Source of the DNA: a virus
DNA length: 26,774 nt
Strand: one strand, 5' to 3'
Virus record (IMG/VR): IMGVR_UViG_3300044982_000024
Coordinates: 1 to 26,774 of that record
The notes under the pieces were generated by a model. It ran no database searches and was not told where the DNA came from. It saw only the letters and a program-made list of their open reading frames with translations. Positions 6,220 through 12,419 of this stretch are shown one piece after another. Position numbers and translations under genes: made by a program. Within the stretch, counting starts at the first letter, position 1; every line of letters begins with the position of its first letter.

Positions 6220-6624
6220 GTGTCGTCTTCTGCCGTGTTTTGAAACTGCTTCGCTTGTCCAATGCATAACTCCCTCTCCTCGTTACCGGGTGTCCCCCCG
6301 GCTTGATGTGCTTCCTGCGATGCCCTCTGAGACTCCAAAGGACATCGAGGGAAGCACTGCGCTAATACTGGCATCCGTAAGATAATCAAAACGAAGCAAG
6401 TAATAGAGTGCAGTACAACCTCGCAGCGGTATCACCCCGCTGCATGGTTACCGGCTAGAAGGGAACAGAGAGGCCCTACCTCGTCTGCTGAACCCGCATC
6501 GCTCACGCTACGCGGCTCTACACCCTTGCTACCGTACTCGTTTACCAGTGGCGTAACCCACTGCCAGCACCTCCGCTGGCTGTTACCCTTGCGGGAACCG
6601 TTGGGCCGTGGCCCGTGTTACTTG
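6220..6624 (-). ncRNA. Candidate structured RNA, unit 1 (leftward)
   Basis: Predicted transcript from the promoter at 6631-6658 to the terminator at 6195-6219, about 400 nt. Consecutive hairpins, given in + coordinates: GGGC-CGTG-GCCC (6603-6614); GTTACCC/GGGAAC (6582-6598), which on the minus strand has a GCAA tetraloop of GNRA type; GCCAGC/GCTGGC (6563-6580), loop GGAGGT on the minus strand; CAGTGG/CCACTG (6546-6563); GCAGCGG/CCGCTGC (6423-6443); and a 16-pair two-part stem at 6308-6357 in which a C-A mismatch on the + strand becomes a G-U pair on the minus strand. The GNRA loop and the wobble both favour a minus-strand RNA. Small in-frame openings here are not convincing genes, except possibly the frame from 6267. 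Could alternatively be a long 5' leader of the small-protein operon. Confidence 0.5.
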
Positions 6625-6630
6625 CAACCT

Positions 6631-6658
6631 ATACTAGCATCGCATCAATCATTGTCAA
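6631..6658 (-). promoter_or_regulatory. Leftward promoter 1
   Basis: Minus strand TTGACA (6658-6653), 16-bp spacer, extended -10 TGCTAGTAT (TG at 6639-6638, TAGTAT 6636-6631). Perfect -35 plus TGn makes this a strong sigma-70 promoter; start near 6624. Its upstream 18 bp are repeated exactly at promoter 2. Confidence 0.7.
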
Positions 6659-6669
6659 GTCATCAAGCA

Positions 6670-6869
6670 TCAGTGCGAGCGATTGCCGGTAGGCAGCGAG
6701 GCAACTCCTCGCGTTCGCCGGTTGGTTTCGTTGGGGGCGGCGTGGCTAGTCCCTTCGTTCCCTTCCGGCTCCACGTTAACCCTTTGGGCGGCCCGTGGTT
6801 GCCTAGTGGTCCATCATCGCGCTGCCTGGAGACCAGGGAGCCAGTCGGCGGCGGTCCGTGCCGTGACTT
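6670..6869 (-). ncRNA. Candidate structured RNA, unit 2 (leftward)
   Basis: Predicted transcript from the promoter at 6876-6903. Hairpins in + coordinates: CCTGG-AGA-CCAGG (6825-6837); CCACG/CGTGG (6771-6775 with 6794-6798) enclosing CCC-TTT-GGG (6780-6788); GCGAGG/CCTCGC (6696-6712) inside CCGG/CCGG (6686-6721). The 5' end (TTGCAAGT then ACGG) resembles unit 1. No terminator was seen before promoter 1, so this RNA may read into unit 1. Open frames across it on the + strand are low-complexity and have no ribosome sites. Confidence 0.42.
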
Positions 6870-6875
6870 GCAAAC

Positions 6876-6903
6876 AGATTAACATGGCTTTGATGCTTGT
6901 CAA
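6876..6903 (-). promoter_or_regulatory. Leftward promoter 2
   Basis: Minus strand TTGACA (6903-6898), 16-bp spacer, extended -10 TGTTAATCT (TG at 6884-6883, TAATCT 6881-6876). The -35 lies in CTTGACAAG, a palindrome around a central A, and is flanked by TTGATG and CATCAA arms (6890-6895 with 6906-6911), suggesting an operator over the promoter. Confidence 0.65.
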
Positions 6904-6914
6904 GTCATCAAGCA

Positions 6915-7281
6915 ATAATCGGGAGCATCCAGTGGTGGACTGTGGGCATCGTCAGGTGTCCGGCTGGGTTCGGTGCGTGATGGATGAAAACGAAAACTAC
7001 AGATGCGGACAGACACGGACGGAAACAAACGAACGAACAGGGCCGAATGTTGGCCGCGTGCGTCCTTTGGGCGTGCATAGATGCCGCATCGGATATGAGA
7101 ACCGGCGCGGTAGGGCTGGAATCAGTGACTTAGCTTCTCAGGTGCCGCCGTGGGTGCCTTGAGGGCTGGGCGGATGAAGGAATCGGGCGCACGCGTGCGC
7201 GCGTAGGAGGGCCTGCGGGGGTAGGTGCGCGCTTGCTCTCCGTCAGATACCCCAACGGAAATTTGCGGTGAACATTGCGGG
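6915..7281. other. Non-coding control DNA, no gene seen
   Basis: About 370 bp between leftward promoter 2 and the iterons. A 60-codon + frame from 6979 exists but has no ribosome site, and its composition looks non-coding. A 14-bp perfect palindrome of alternating purine-pyrimidine character lies at 7187-7200 (GCGCACGCGTGCGC). Nothing else identifiable. Confidence 0.4.
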
Positions 7282-7314
7282 CCTCAAGGTCACCTCAAGG
7301 TTACCTCATGGATA
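7282..7314 (+). repeat. Three 11-bp iterons (CCTCAAGGTYA)
   Basis: CCTCAAGGTCA (7282), CCTCAAGGTTA (7293) and CCTCATGGATA (7304) follow without gaps at 11-bp period, close to one helical turn, so a bound protein would sit on one face. The period is not a multiple of three, arguing against coding. They end 24 bp upstream of a TATAAG -10 (7339-7344) that has no good -35: the position expected for activator sites. Confidence 0.7.
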
Positions 7315-7338
7315 CCTTCGTTACGCCAGTGGCAGTTG

Positions 7339-7372
7339 TATAAGTTGACGAGACTCTTGACAAGAGCGTCAA
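7339..7372 (+). promoter_or_regulatory. Rightward promoter and nested palindromic operator
   Basis: -10 TATAAG at 7339-7344 (five of six), start expected near 7351. Immediately after it: CTCTTG-A-CAAGAG (7354-7366), flanked by TTGACG (7345-7350) and CGTCAA (7367-7372), i.e. a 12-bp inverted repeat with a three-base bulge. The core CTTGACAAG is the same palindrome found at leftward promoter 2. It overlaps the first possible ATG (7372) of the regulator, so it could act as a DNA operator or as an RNA hairpin on translation. Confidence 0.55.
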
Positions 7373-7392
7373 TGTGGATCGAAATGGGCATC

Positions 7393-8118
7393 ATGACAGT
7401 CACGTATAAATCCCCAAAAGTCACCTTAGGCACGCCTGACGATGTCGCCTATTGGACGAAAAAGTTGGACATGCCACTGGCTGAGCTTCAGGAAGCCATA
7501 CGGATCGTCGGAGATCACGTATCCGACGTAGCGAGGTTCAAGGAGCGGGGCAGTGTCTCCGTGGTGACCTTCTTATCGCAATGCCGTGAGCGCATCGACT
7601 TCATAGAACATCAGATTGATGAGCTTGAAGAGGAGCGGGAGAAGTTAGTTGAATTGTTGAGTACTTATTCGGAGCTGTACAAAACCAGCAGCAATCCATT
7701 CTTGAGTCCGCCGCCTGCTCATTTGAAGGGGTTTAAAAGCGGAGTAATCGTAGAGCCTGCATTCGCTGTACCCAATCCAGCACCAGACGCGGCACAATTT
7801 GAGCCTGTTAGTCCGCCGGTGCGGAGGGTACCTGATGCGTCTCGTATACCGCCGCCTGCGCCGCTTCGCATAGCACAACCAACGCCGCCGCCTGCTCCTA
7901 TGCAGCATCCGTTGCACCATCCAGTGACTGTGGTACACAAGCTGTTAAAAGATGGAAAGCGCAGGCACATCCGCGAGCTACTGAACTATCTGGAACTTCG
8001 CGGGCTTAAGCTAAATAGCAGTAATCCAGCAGGCCTGCTTAGTTCGCTGCTTAGCAAGGATGACCGCTTCGATGCCAGTCGCAAGGATGGGTGGGGTCTT
8101 AAAGACACTGAGGAATGA
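7393..8118 (+). CDS. DUF3606 / winged-helix regulator-like protein
   Basis: A 241-residue protein of four parts: residues 14-50 resemble DUF3606 (DDVAYWTKKLDMPLAELQEAIRIVG); 64-98 is a coiled coil (ERIDFIEHQIDELEEEREKL); 101-175 is a Pro-rich linker with repeated PPPAP; 178-236 is a winged helix of HARE-like type (HIRELLNYLELRGLKL...PAGLLSSLLSKDDRF...GWGL). This suggests a multimeric DNA-binding protein. Start uncertain: ATG 7372, 7384 and 7393 are in frame; 7393 begins the conserved part but has only a weak ribosome site. It is preceded by iterons and a palindrome and ended by a strong terminator, so it is a single-gene unit facing the two RNA promoters. A lysogeny regulator is a reasonable guess, not shown. 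Confidence 0.75.
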   Translation: MTVTYKSPKVTLGTPDDVAYWTKKLDMPLAELQEAIRIVGDHVSDVARFKERGSVSVVTFLSQCRERIDFIEHQIDELEEEREKLVELLSTYSELYKTSSNPFLSPPPAHLKGFKSGVIVEPAFAVPNPAPDAAQFEPVSPPVRRVPDASRIPPPAPLRIAQPTPPPAPMQHPLHHPVTVVHKLLKDGKRRHIRELLNYLELRGLKLNSSNPAGLLSSLLSKDDRFDASRKDGWGLKDTEE

Positions 8119-8347
8119 AAAACCCGGCACCGCTCGTAACGGTGTCGGGTTCGTTTTCATCGCGCTTGGCACGGCGCACCCACTGCGGAGGGATCGTTCC
8201 GCGAAGGAGGGCATAGATAATGGCTAGCACCCACGCGACCTCATCATAAATGGTGAGTGACGAAGGGCTGGACTCATCATCTGGCCCTATCGTCCCATTC
8301 GGGCGGCGATTTGTCCAACAGAGACGGACAGTTACTGCCTTTTGCAT
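8099..8347 (-). CDS. Possible small membrane protein, end of lysis region
   Basis: Eighty-two residues starting MQKAVTVRLCW, with one hydrophobic segment (EVAWVLAIIYALLRG) followed by a basic stretch (PPQWVRRAKRD). The start overlaps the end of the 35-residue frame by 16 bases, consistent with coupling. Against it: no Shine-Dalgarno, and the last 20 residues are encoded inside the bidirectional terminator. Could be a spanin/holin-type accessory or a spurious frame. Confidence 0.35.
   Translation of the reverse strand: MQKAVTVRLCWTNRRPNGTIGPDDESSPSSLTIYDEVAWVLAIIYALLRGTIPPQWVRRAKRDENEPDTVTSGAGFFIPQCL
8119..8157 (+). terminator. Bidirectional terminator
   Basis: Twelve-bp stem AACCCGGCACCG / CGGTGTCGGGTT (one wobble), loop CTCGTAA, directly after the regulator's TGA. 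+ strand tail TTCGTTTT; minus-strand tail of five T. It ends the rightward regulator transcript and the leftward late/lysis transcript. Confidence 0.88.
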
Positions 8348-8439
8348 GACTCAGTTGGCAGGATTGCCGAAGCAATTGTAGGCGATACCGTTAGCATATC
8401 AGCGGCCAGTATGTTGCCGTCGAAGGCAACAGTGGTCAC
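8332..8439 (-). CDS. 35-residue frame, possible truncated Ntn-hydrolase-like remnant
   Basis: GTG at 8439 overlaps the preceding stop (GTGA). The start MTTVAFDGNILAADMLTV resembles the N-terminus of phage proteasome/HslV-like proteins, which typically begin MTTIAYxDGxxAAD; the likeness is lost after about 18 residues and the frame stops at 8332. This may be a decayed gene cut by a downstream change, or chance. A GTTGCC/GGCAAC hairpin lies within it. Recognition is from memory of the motif only. Confidence 0.35.
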   Translation of the reverse strand: MTTVAFDGNILAADMLTVSPTIASAILPTESCKRQ

Positions 8440-8636
8440 CTCAGGGTTGCGCGATATGCGGCCACGTCAGCATCGAGCTGCACGACATCATCGCGGTACT
8501 CGCGGATGACATCCGGGAGGCGATTCTTGCAGATGTCCCACACGGCGATCACCGGCAGCACAATGTATTTGAACGACACCCACGCCCACTTGTGAGTGCA
8601 GATGAAATTAACGAATGGTGTCTTCTTGAGGCTCAT
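8436..8636 (-). CDS. 66-residue membrane protein coupled to endolysin
   Basis: Starts MSLKKTPFVNFICTHKW at ATG 8636, which overlaps the endolysin TGA (ATGA), so it is translated by coupling. A single hydrophobic segment (WVSFKYIVLPVIAVWDI, about residues 19-35) is followed by a charged helix (RLPDVIREYRDDVVQLDADVAAY). In phages a small one-TM protein next to the endolysin is often a spanin or holin accessory; at 66 residues it is short for an inner-membrane spanin. Function inferred from place only. Confidence 0.6.
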   Translation of the reverse strand: MSLKKTPFVNFICTHKWAWVSFKYIVLPVIAVWDICKNRLPDVIREYRDDVVQLDADVAAYRATLR

Positions 8637-9082
8637 GGGGTATTCCAAAGTTTGATTTCCGCCTCGCGGCGGTTGACGAGGCCAGCGTTCACACGCAGCT
8701 GTCCGCTGACGGTTTCTTTGTTCCAACGGCGGAGCTGAGTCGGGACCGATGCGTAGTCGCCTTCATTCAACAGGCGAAGCAAGGTCGATGCGCGGAGCTT
8801 CGTTTCGCCTTCGTTGAACACGAAGGAGATCAAAGCGAATCGCTGGTTGTCGGTGAGCTTCACCTTGACCAGCCTACGTACCGCATCTTCGGCAGCGGCA
8901 GCGTCGTGTGCCAGCAGGAGTCGAGAGGTTTCTTTGGTGATCGTCAGGCCCGCATGTAACTCTGCGCCTGTGTGTCCGACACCGATGGTCCATGTGCCGT
9001 TTGTGTCGCGGTACGCGACTAGCCGCTCGCCTTCGACGGTCACGAGGAACGTCTCCAGACGAGGATCGAGTTGGTAAGCTAT
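8633..9082 (-). CDS. GH24 endolysin (T4-type lysozyme), probable ATA start
   Basis: A muramidase that cuts cell-wall glycan at lysis. The GH24 triad is visible in VEGERLVAYRD...WTIGVGHT: Glu17, Asp26 and Thr32 in the numbering used here, matching E11/D20/T26 of T4 lysozyme. The C-terminal part (LTDNQRFALISFVFNEGE...STLLRLLNEGDY...RRWNK...GLVNRREAEIKLW) is also typical. Start: no ATG, GTG or TTG lies where expected; ATA at 9082 has GGAG five bases upstream and gives a 149-residue protein of normal length. Alternative ATG 9142 gives 169 residues but lacks a ribosome site and overlaps the divergent gene at 9114; GTG at 9043 would remove most of the first helix. No signal-arrest segment. Confidence 0.85.
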   Translation of the reverse strand: MAYQLDPRLETFLVTVEGERLVAYRDTNGTWTIGVGHTGAELHAGLTITKETSRLLLAHDAAAAEDAVRRLVKVKLTDNQRFALISFVFNEGETKLRASTLLRLLNEGDYASVPTQLRRWNKETVSGQLRVNAGLVNRREAEIKLWNTP

Positions 9083-9113
9083 GGGAACTCCAAGGGGAAG
9101 TAGGGGACGGAAA

Positions 9114-9650
9114 ATGTGGCCGTTTAAGAAAACCCAGCGCATGTCCGTAGATGAGCGAGCCGGATTGGCCGCGACGTTCTTGCTTGATTCCCTGCACGGG
9201 ATCACAGCTGCAGTGGTGGGCGCGGCCATTGGGGAGGGTTGGGAGGAACAGCAGGACGACGCGTTTATGGTTACCGCGTTTGAGCTGCTCATCTTCCAGC
9301 TTCACTTGGCGGATCGGCTGACCCGCGTGAAAGCTGTGGGGAAGAACGGCGGCGCGGAGTTGATGGATGCCTTGCTGCCCATCGTCAGGGATCATGCACC
9401 GGAATTTATGCGTGCCGATTTTCAAGAGCAGTACAACATTCGGCAGCTTTTTTACGGGCAGTGCAAGGCGTTCACTCCCGCCGAAGGTCAACCGGCTTCA
9501 GGAACTCTATTTTGGGAATTTGCCAAGATAGTTCTTACAGCCACAGAACAGGCACAGGAAATAACGAAGATGCTTGGAATCACCGCGATGTGTGGGGACA
9601 TGCTCCGAGGCATCGACAATTCCTTCGAGCAACTTGGCGTCTACCGCTAG
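9114..9650 (+). CDS. Hypothetical cargo protein at the TerL-endolysin junction
   Basis: A 178-residue protein starting MWPFKKTQRMSVDERAG (ATG 9114, GGGGA seven bases upstream). Mostly helical and soluble; a Gly/Ala-rich segment (ITAAVVGAAIGEGW, about residues 30-43) and a run FELLIFQLHLADRL are the most hydrophobic parts. No recognised domain. It lies opposite to the late genes: divergent from the endolysin (31 bp apart if the ATA start is right) and convergent with terL, the two stops overlapping by four bases. One of three such antisense genes here; likely a moron expressed from its own promoter, which was not clearly found. Confidence 0.72.
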   Translation: MWPFKKTQRMSVDERAGLAATFLLDSLHGITAAVVGAAIGEGWEEQQDDAFMVTAFELLIFQLHLADRLTRVKAVGKNGGAELMDALLPIVRDHAPEFMRADFQEQYNIRQLFYGQCKAFTPAEGQPASGTLFWEFAKIVLTATEQAQEITKMLGITAMCGDMLRGIDNSFEQLGVYR

Positions 9651-11311
9651 TAATTGTCGTAGAAGTTCAGCCGAGGACTTGAGTACCCCAGGACTGCTTC
9701 CTCGAACTTGCGGTACTCCTCCTCCATTAGTTCCTCCATGCGTCGATCTTCCTCGCGCGTGACATCTCGACTGAGCCATTCGGTCCAGTAGCGGATTGCC
9801 ATTGCGAGCGCGTCCAGGCGGTCATCGTGTCGTAGCGATCCTCGATCACGTGTAATGCGCGTGAGCTGGTGAAACAACTGGAACCTCGGTTCGTCCTTCT
9901 GATCGGAACGAAGTAACGCAGCGTCCACGACAAGGCGGTGCTGATTCAACACAGGCTCCAGGGTATCGATGATCCGACGTTCCTTCTGGCCGGTGCTGCG
10001 AACTTCCTCGACGGTGCAGGGATAGATACGGCGAAGCACAGGCTCCAACAACGTGTTGAACATGCCGTCACCGAAGTTGGATTCGACGAGGATCGTCTTG
10101 ACCTTCTCGGCACGTGCAATGTGTGCGATGGTTTCCAGTGACGTCTCGGAGTACCCGCCAGGGATTCCACCGGCACGACGTAGGTACACCATGCCGCGCA
10201 ACATCTTCGTCACTGTGTAACCAGTCTCGTCACCACCTCGGCCCGAAGGGTCGATAGTCATGAGAGCGCCAGTGAACTCCTCCATGTCCTTTGAGACGTA
10301 CATAGGACGATGCAGGCGGTCGCCGGTGAATCCGACAGCGGGTATGTCGTTGACAACTTGGTCGGGCGCCGAGGCCCACACGATGCGAATGGGCGCTACT
10401 TCACGATCAATGTCGAACACGATGAGGTCAGAGAGCTTGAGCGGGTAACGCTCGCTGTCCGACAACGTAGTGTCGAGCATGAACTGAAGCATGAAGCCTG
10501 AGCGTCCATAAGACGCCTCACGTTCCAGCAAATCTTCCTCATGGAATCGAGTGGGTTCCACAGGTGACCACGGGAGACCGCGCTTCTCCTCGAATGCTTC
10601 CGCAATGAAAGGAGCTAGGCGACCAGCGTATTGCTGATAGTGCTTCTGATCTTTCGGATACCGTGCAGGCCACACACGGATTTCATAGCCGCGCTCAGGG
10701 AGTCGGTTGTAGATGGACTCCTCAGTCTGCGGCGTGCCTAGGTAGATGATCTCGGACGTCGGCAGTGGCTTAAGGATCGCGTCAAACTCTTTGATTAGTT
10801 CCGACAGCTTCTCGCGCTGTGCCACGGTGGCAGAGTTCTTCACCACCTCAACGTCGTCCGCAATGATCGTGTCAGCACGGGAGCCGGTGAGCTGACCGGT
10901 GATACCAACGGACTTCACTGAAGGCGATTGGTCGGGCAGGGCAGGGCCAACATCGAATGCGAGGTTGGAGTCACGCTGGTCACCACGGGGTTTCAAGTGT
11001 GCCAGCTCGGGAACCGTCTCGATCAATCGCTTGACGAAGATGGAGAACGCATCCGCGCGATCCTTCGACGCAGATACGACGAGAATCTTGTGCTGTGGGT
11101 TCTTCCACAGAAGCCAGCAGACATACGCGGCAGTAAGCCACGACTTACCGATACCGCGGAAAGCTTCGATCACCCGGCGACGCGGGCCGTGTTGCAGGTA
11201 CGAACCGATGTCGTACTGAACGGGCGTAGGGGCGGGGAGATTGAGGTGCTTCCATATTTGGAAGACGAAGTTTCGGAAGTCGAGGAAGGGATGTTGCTGG
11301 TCAGGAGGCAA
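9647..11311 (-). CDS. Terminase large subunit, T7 gp19-like
   Basis: The DNA-packaging motor: an ATPase that drives DNA into the prohead and a nuclease that cuts concatemers. 554 residues (T7 gp19: 586). Walker A FRGIGKS (51-57) is the same as in T7; Walker B TIIADD (148-153); coupling motif YLGTPQTEES (190-199); RNase H-like nuclease acids at Asp354 (TIDPSGRGGDETGY), about Glu410 (VESNFGDG) and Asp497/Asp500 (HDDRLDALA). The start is TTG 11311, directly after an in-frame TGA, and no ATG is available before the conserved region; no clear Shine-Dalgarno (AAGG is 12 bases away). An antisense gene separates it from its small subunit. Confidence 0.96.
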   Translation of the reverse strand: MPPDQQHPFLDFRNFVFQIWKHLNLPAPTPVQYDIGSYLQHGPRRRVIEAFRGIGKSWLTAAYVCWLLWKNPQHKILVVSASKDRADAFSIFVKRLIETVPELAHLKPRGDQRDSNLAFDVGPALPDQSPSVKSVGITGQLTGSRADTIIADDVEVVKNSATVAQREKLSELIKEFDAILKPLPTSEIIYLGTPQTEESIYNRLPERGYEIRVWPARYPKDQKHYQQYAGRLAPFIAEAFEEKRGLPWSPVEPTRFHEEDLLEREASYGRSGFMLQFMLDTTLSDSERYPLKLSDLIVFDIDREVAPIRIVWASAPDQVVNDIPAVGFTGDRLHRPMYVSKDMEEFTGALMTIDPSGRGGDETGYTVTKMLRGMVYLRRAGGIPGGYSETSLETIAHIARAEKVKTILVESNFGDGMFNTLLEPVLRRIYPCTVEEVRSTGQKERRIIDTLEPVLNQHRLVVDAALLRSDQKDEPRFQLFHQLTRITRDRGSLRHDDRLDALAMAIRYWTEWLSRDVTREEDRRMEELMEEEYRKFEEAVLGYSSPRLNFYDNY

Positions 11312-11316
11312 TCAAA

Positions 11317-11358
11317 ATGGATACCTTATGGGCGTCTTTATTAGGAACAGGGCGATGA
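11317..11358 (+). CDS. Possible 13-residue leader peptide
   Basis: ATG 11317 has a perfect AGGAGG eight bases upstream and opens MDTLWASLLGTGR, ending in ATGA that overlaps the start of the 175-residue gene at 11355. This excellent ribosome site, antisense to the first codons of terL, probably feeds translation of the downstream gene by coupling. Confidence 0.4.
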   Translation: MDTLWASLLGTGR

Positions 11359-11882
11359 CGAAGCAAACACCCGACTCGGCAGCGGGTCAAAATGGAGTAG
11401 ACAAAAGGACTTCCGGCCGCACAGGAAACAGCGGCTGGGCCTCCTCCAAGTTTTATCTCGCAGCGATCACCGCTGCGATTGGCGGCGCTACTTACTTGAT
11501 TCAGCACAGTCAAGTGCAAGGTCGTCTAGACGACGCCAATGCGCAGCTAAAGACTTGGCGCGATAACGCTGGGAAGTACGAGGCTCAGGTGTCAGCTCTC
11601 ATGGGAGAGAACGCAGCGTTGAAGTCGCAGGCCGCAGACGCTGCCACTTGCCATGCACGATTGAATCCTTATCTCCAGAACGATCCTATACTTGCGAAAA
11701 TTAGAGATATCGAGCAACGGAAGGCTCATCTCGACTCCGACATTATTCAAGGTGCTGTCACTGATGGCGGTAATTGGGAGAGGGCAGATGTTTCACAAGT
11801 CGCCTACATGCGAATTGAAAGCCAGAACTATGAGGACGAGTTAACCGGGCTTGCAAAATCCCTGCAATGCACTACGAAATAA
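11355..11882 (+). CDS. Membrane-anchored coiled-coil cargo protein between TerS and TerL
   Basis: A 175-residue protein (ATG 11355, AGGA eight bases upstream). Residues 1-30 are hydrophilic, 31-50 form a TM helix (SSKFYLAAITAAIGGATYLI), and 54-95 are a coiled coil (VQGRLDDANAQLKTWRDNAGK and on). The remainder is helical and contains two Cys (Cys99, Cys171). Topology and length resemble an inner-membrane spanin (Rz), which in T7 lies near gene 18.5, but Rz is encoded with the late genes, whereas this gene is on the opposite strand, convergent with terS (eight bases apart). Either a relocated spanin or cargo. Confidence 0.7.
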   Translation: MTKQTPDSAAGQNGVDKRTSGRTGNSGWASSKFYLAAITAAIGGATYLIQHSQVQGRLDDANAQLKTWRDNAGKYEAQVSALMGENAALKSQAADAATCHARLNPYLQNDPILAKIRDIEQRKAHLDSDIIQGAVTDGGNWERADVSQVAYMRIESQNYEDELTGLAKSLQCTTK

Positions 11883-11890
11883 CTAAACTT

Positions 11891-12124
11891 TCAATTTAGC
11901 TCTGTCGGATCGAACGGAAATTGCTGGAGCTTTCCTGCAAGAGTGCCGAGTGGACCATCTGGGGTGGGCATTGCTTCAATTCCGTTGTCCTTGACGAATT
12001 GACGTGCGACGTTCAACAGCGCAGCGAGACCCTTCTCACCGGCATCCATCTTCTCGATAGCGTCGGTGAGTTTTGTAGCGATTGCCGAATGCAGGGTCTC
12101 CAGCGATTCCTTACTTGCGGCCAT
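11891..12124 (-). CDS. Terminase small subunit, T7 gp18-like
   Basis: Recognises phage DNA and hands it to the large terminase. Seventy-seven residues (T7 gp18: 89) starting MAASKESLETLHSAI; the core KMDAGEKGLAALLNVARQFVKDNGIEA followed by GPLGTLAGKL fits the gp18-type pattern of an N-terminal helical unit and a C-terminal tail. ATG 12124 overlaps the holin stop by one base (TAATG), so the start is certain despite an upstream open frame. The holin-terS order is that of T7 genes 17.5-18. Confidence 0.82.
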   Translation of the reverse strand: MAASKESLETLHSAIATKLTDAIEKMDAGEKGLAALLNVARQFVKDNGIEAMPTPDGPLGTLAGKLQQFPFDPTELN

Positions 12125-12393
12125 TACTTCGCAAGGAACTTCTGGAACAGCCGCTCCAGGGCAGATGTGCCCAGGGATGCGATGACACACGCGAGGCCAA
12201 CAGAGGCCGTGAAGGTCAACTCAGGGAAGATCAGTGTGGACGCTGCGGCACAGAGGCCGAGTGCGCCCGAGAGGATTGCACGGGATACGGCGACACGCGC
12301 CGTGATCTTATCGCCCGATGCGAGGAGCTGACCGATGCCGATAAAAGCACCGATCAGCCCAAGCGTGGCGAGCAGCTTGGTATCTTGGTTCAT
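12124..12393 (-). CDS. Holin, LydA-like
   Basis: Makes the inner-membrane holes that time lysis. Eighty-nine residues with three hydrophobic segments (about 8-25, 38-56, 60-78), a short Lys-rich end, and the LydA-type pattern LASGDKITARVAVSRAILSG...GLACVIASLGTSALERLFQKF. It lies at the T7 gene 17.5 position, directly before terS. The ribosome site before ATG 12393 is weak, which is common for holins. Note it is encoded about 3 kb away from the endolysin. Confidence 0.82.
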   Translation of the reverse strand: MNQDTKLLATLGLIGAFIGIGQLLASGDKITARVAVSRAILSGALGLCAAASTLIFPELTFTASVGLACVIASLGTSALERLFQKFLAK

Positions 12394-12419
12394 TGAAGTT
12401 CGTTAGGTTGTCTTGATGA

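Larger units (their letters stand above)
6652..6914. repeat. 18-bp direct repeat covering two -35 regions
   Basis: TTGTCAAGTCATCAAGCA occurs at 6652-6669 and, identically, at 6897-6914. Beyond the exact core, both copies share a downstream (leftward) ACTTGCAA about 25 bp away, at 6620-6627 and 6866-6873, so the duplicated block is about 50 bp including promoter and RNA start. The core includes the -35 TTGACA of each promoter. Confidence 0.85.

Noticed and set aside
6156-6389. 77-codon minus-strand frame from a TTG at 6389
   Set aside because: No ribosome site; runs through the 6308-6357 stem and the terminator at 6195-6219, and composition looks like structured RNA, not protein.
6526-7162. 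Long + strand frames over the hairpin region
   Set aside because: No ribosome sites, low-complexity R/G/P/S-rich translations, and they run antisense over two good promoters and many hairpins.
2272-10648. Shared GATAGTGCTTC strings (about 2272 and 10637) as phage RNA-polymerase promoters
   Set aside because: One copy lies inside terL coding sequence and the match is short; not distinguishable from chance.
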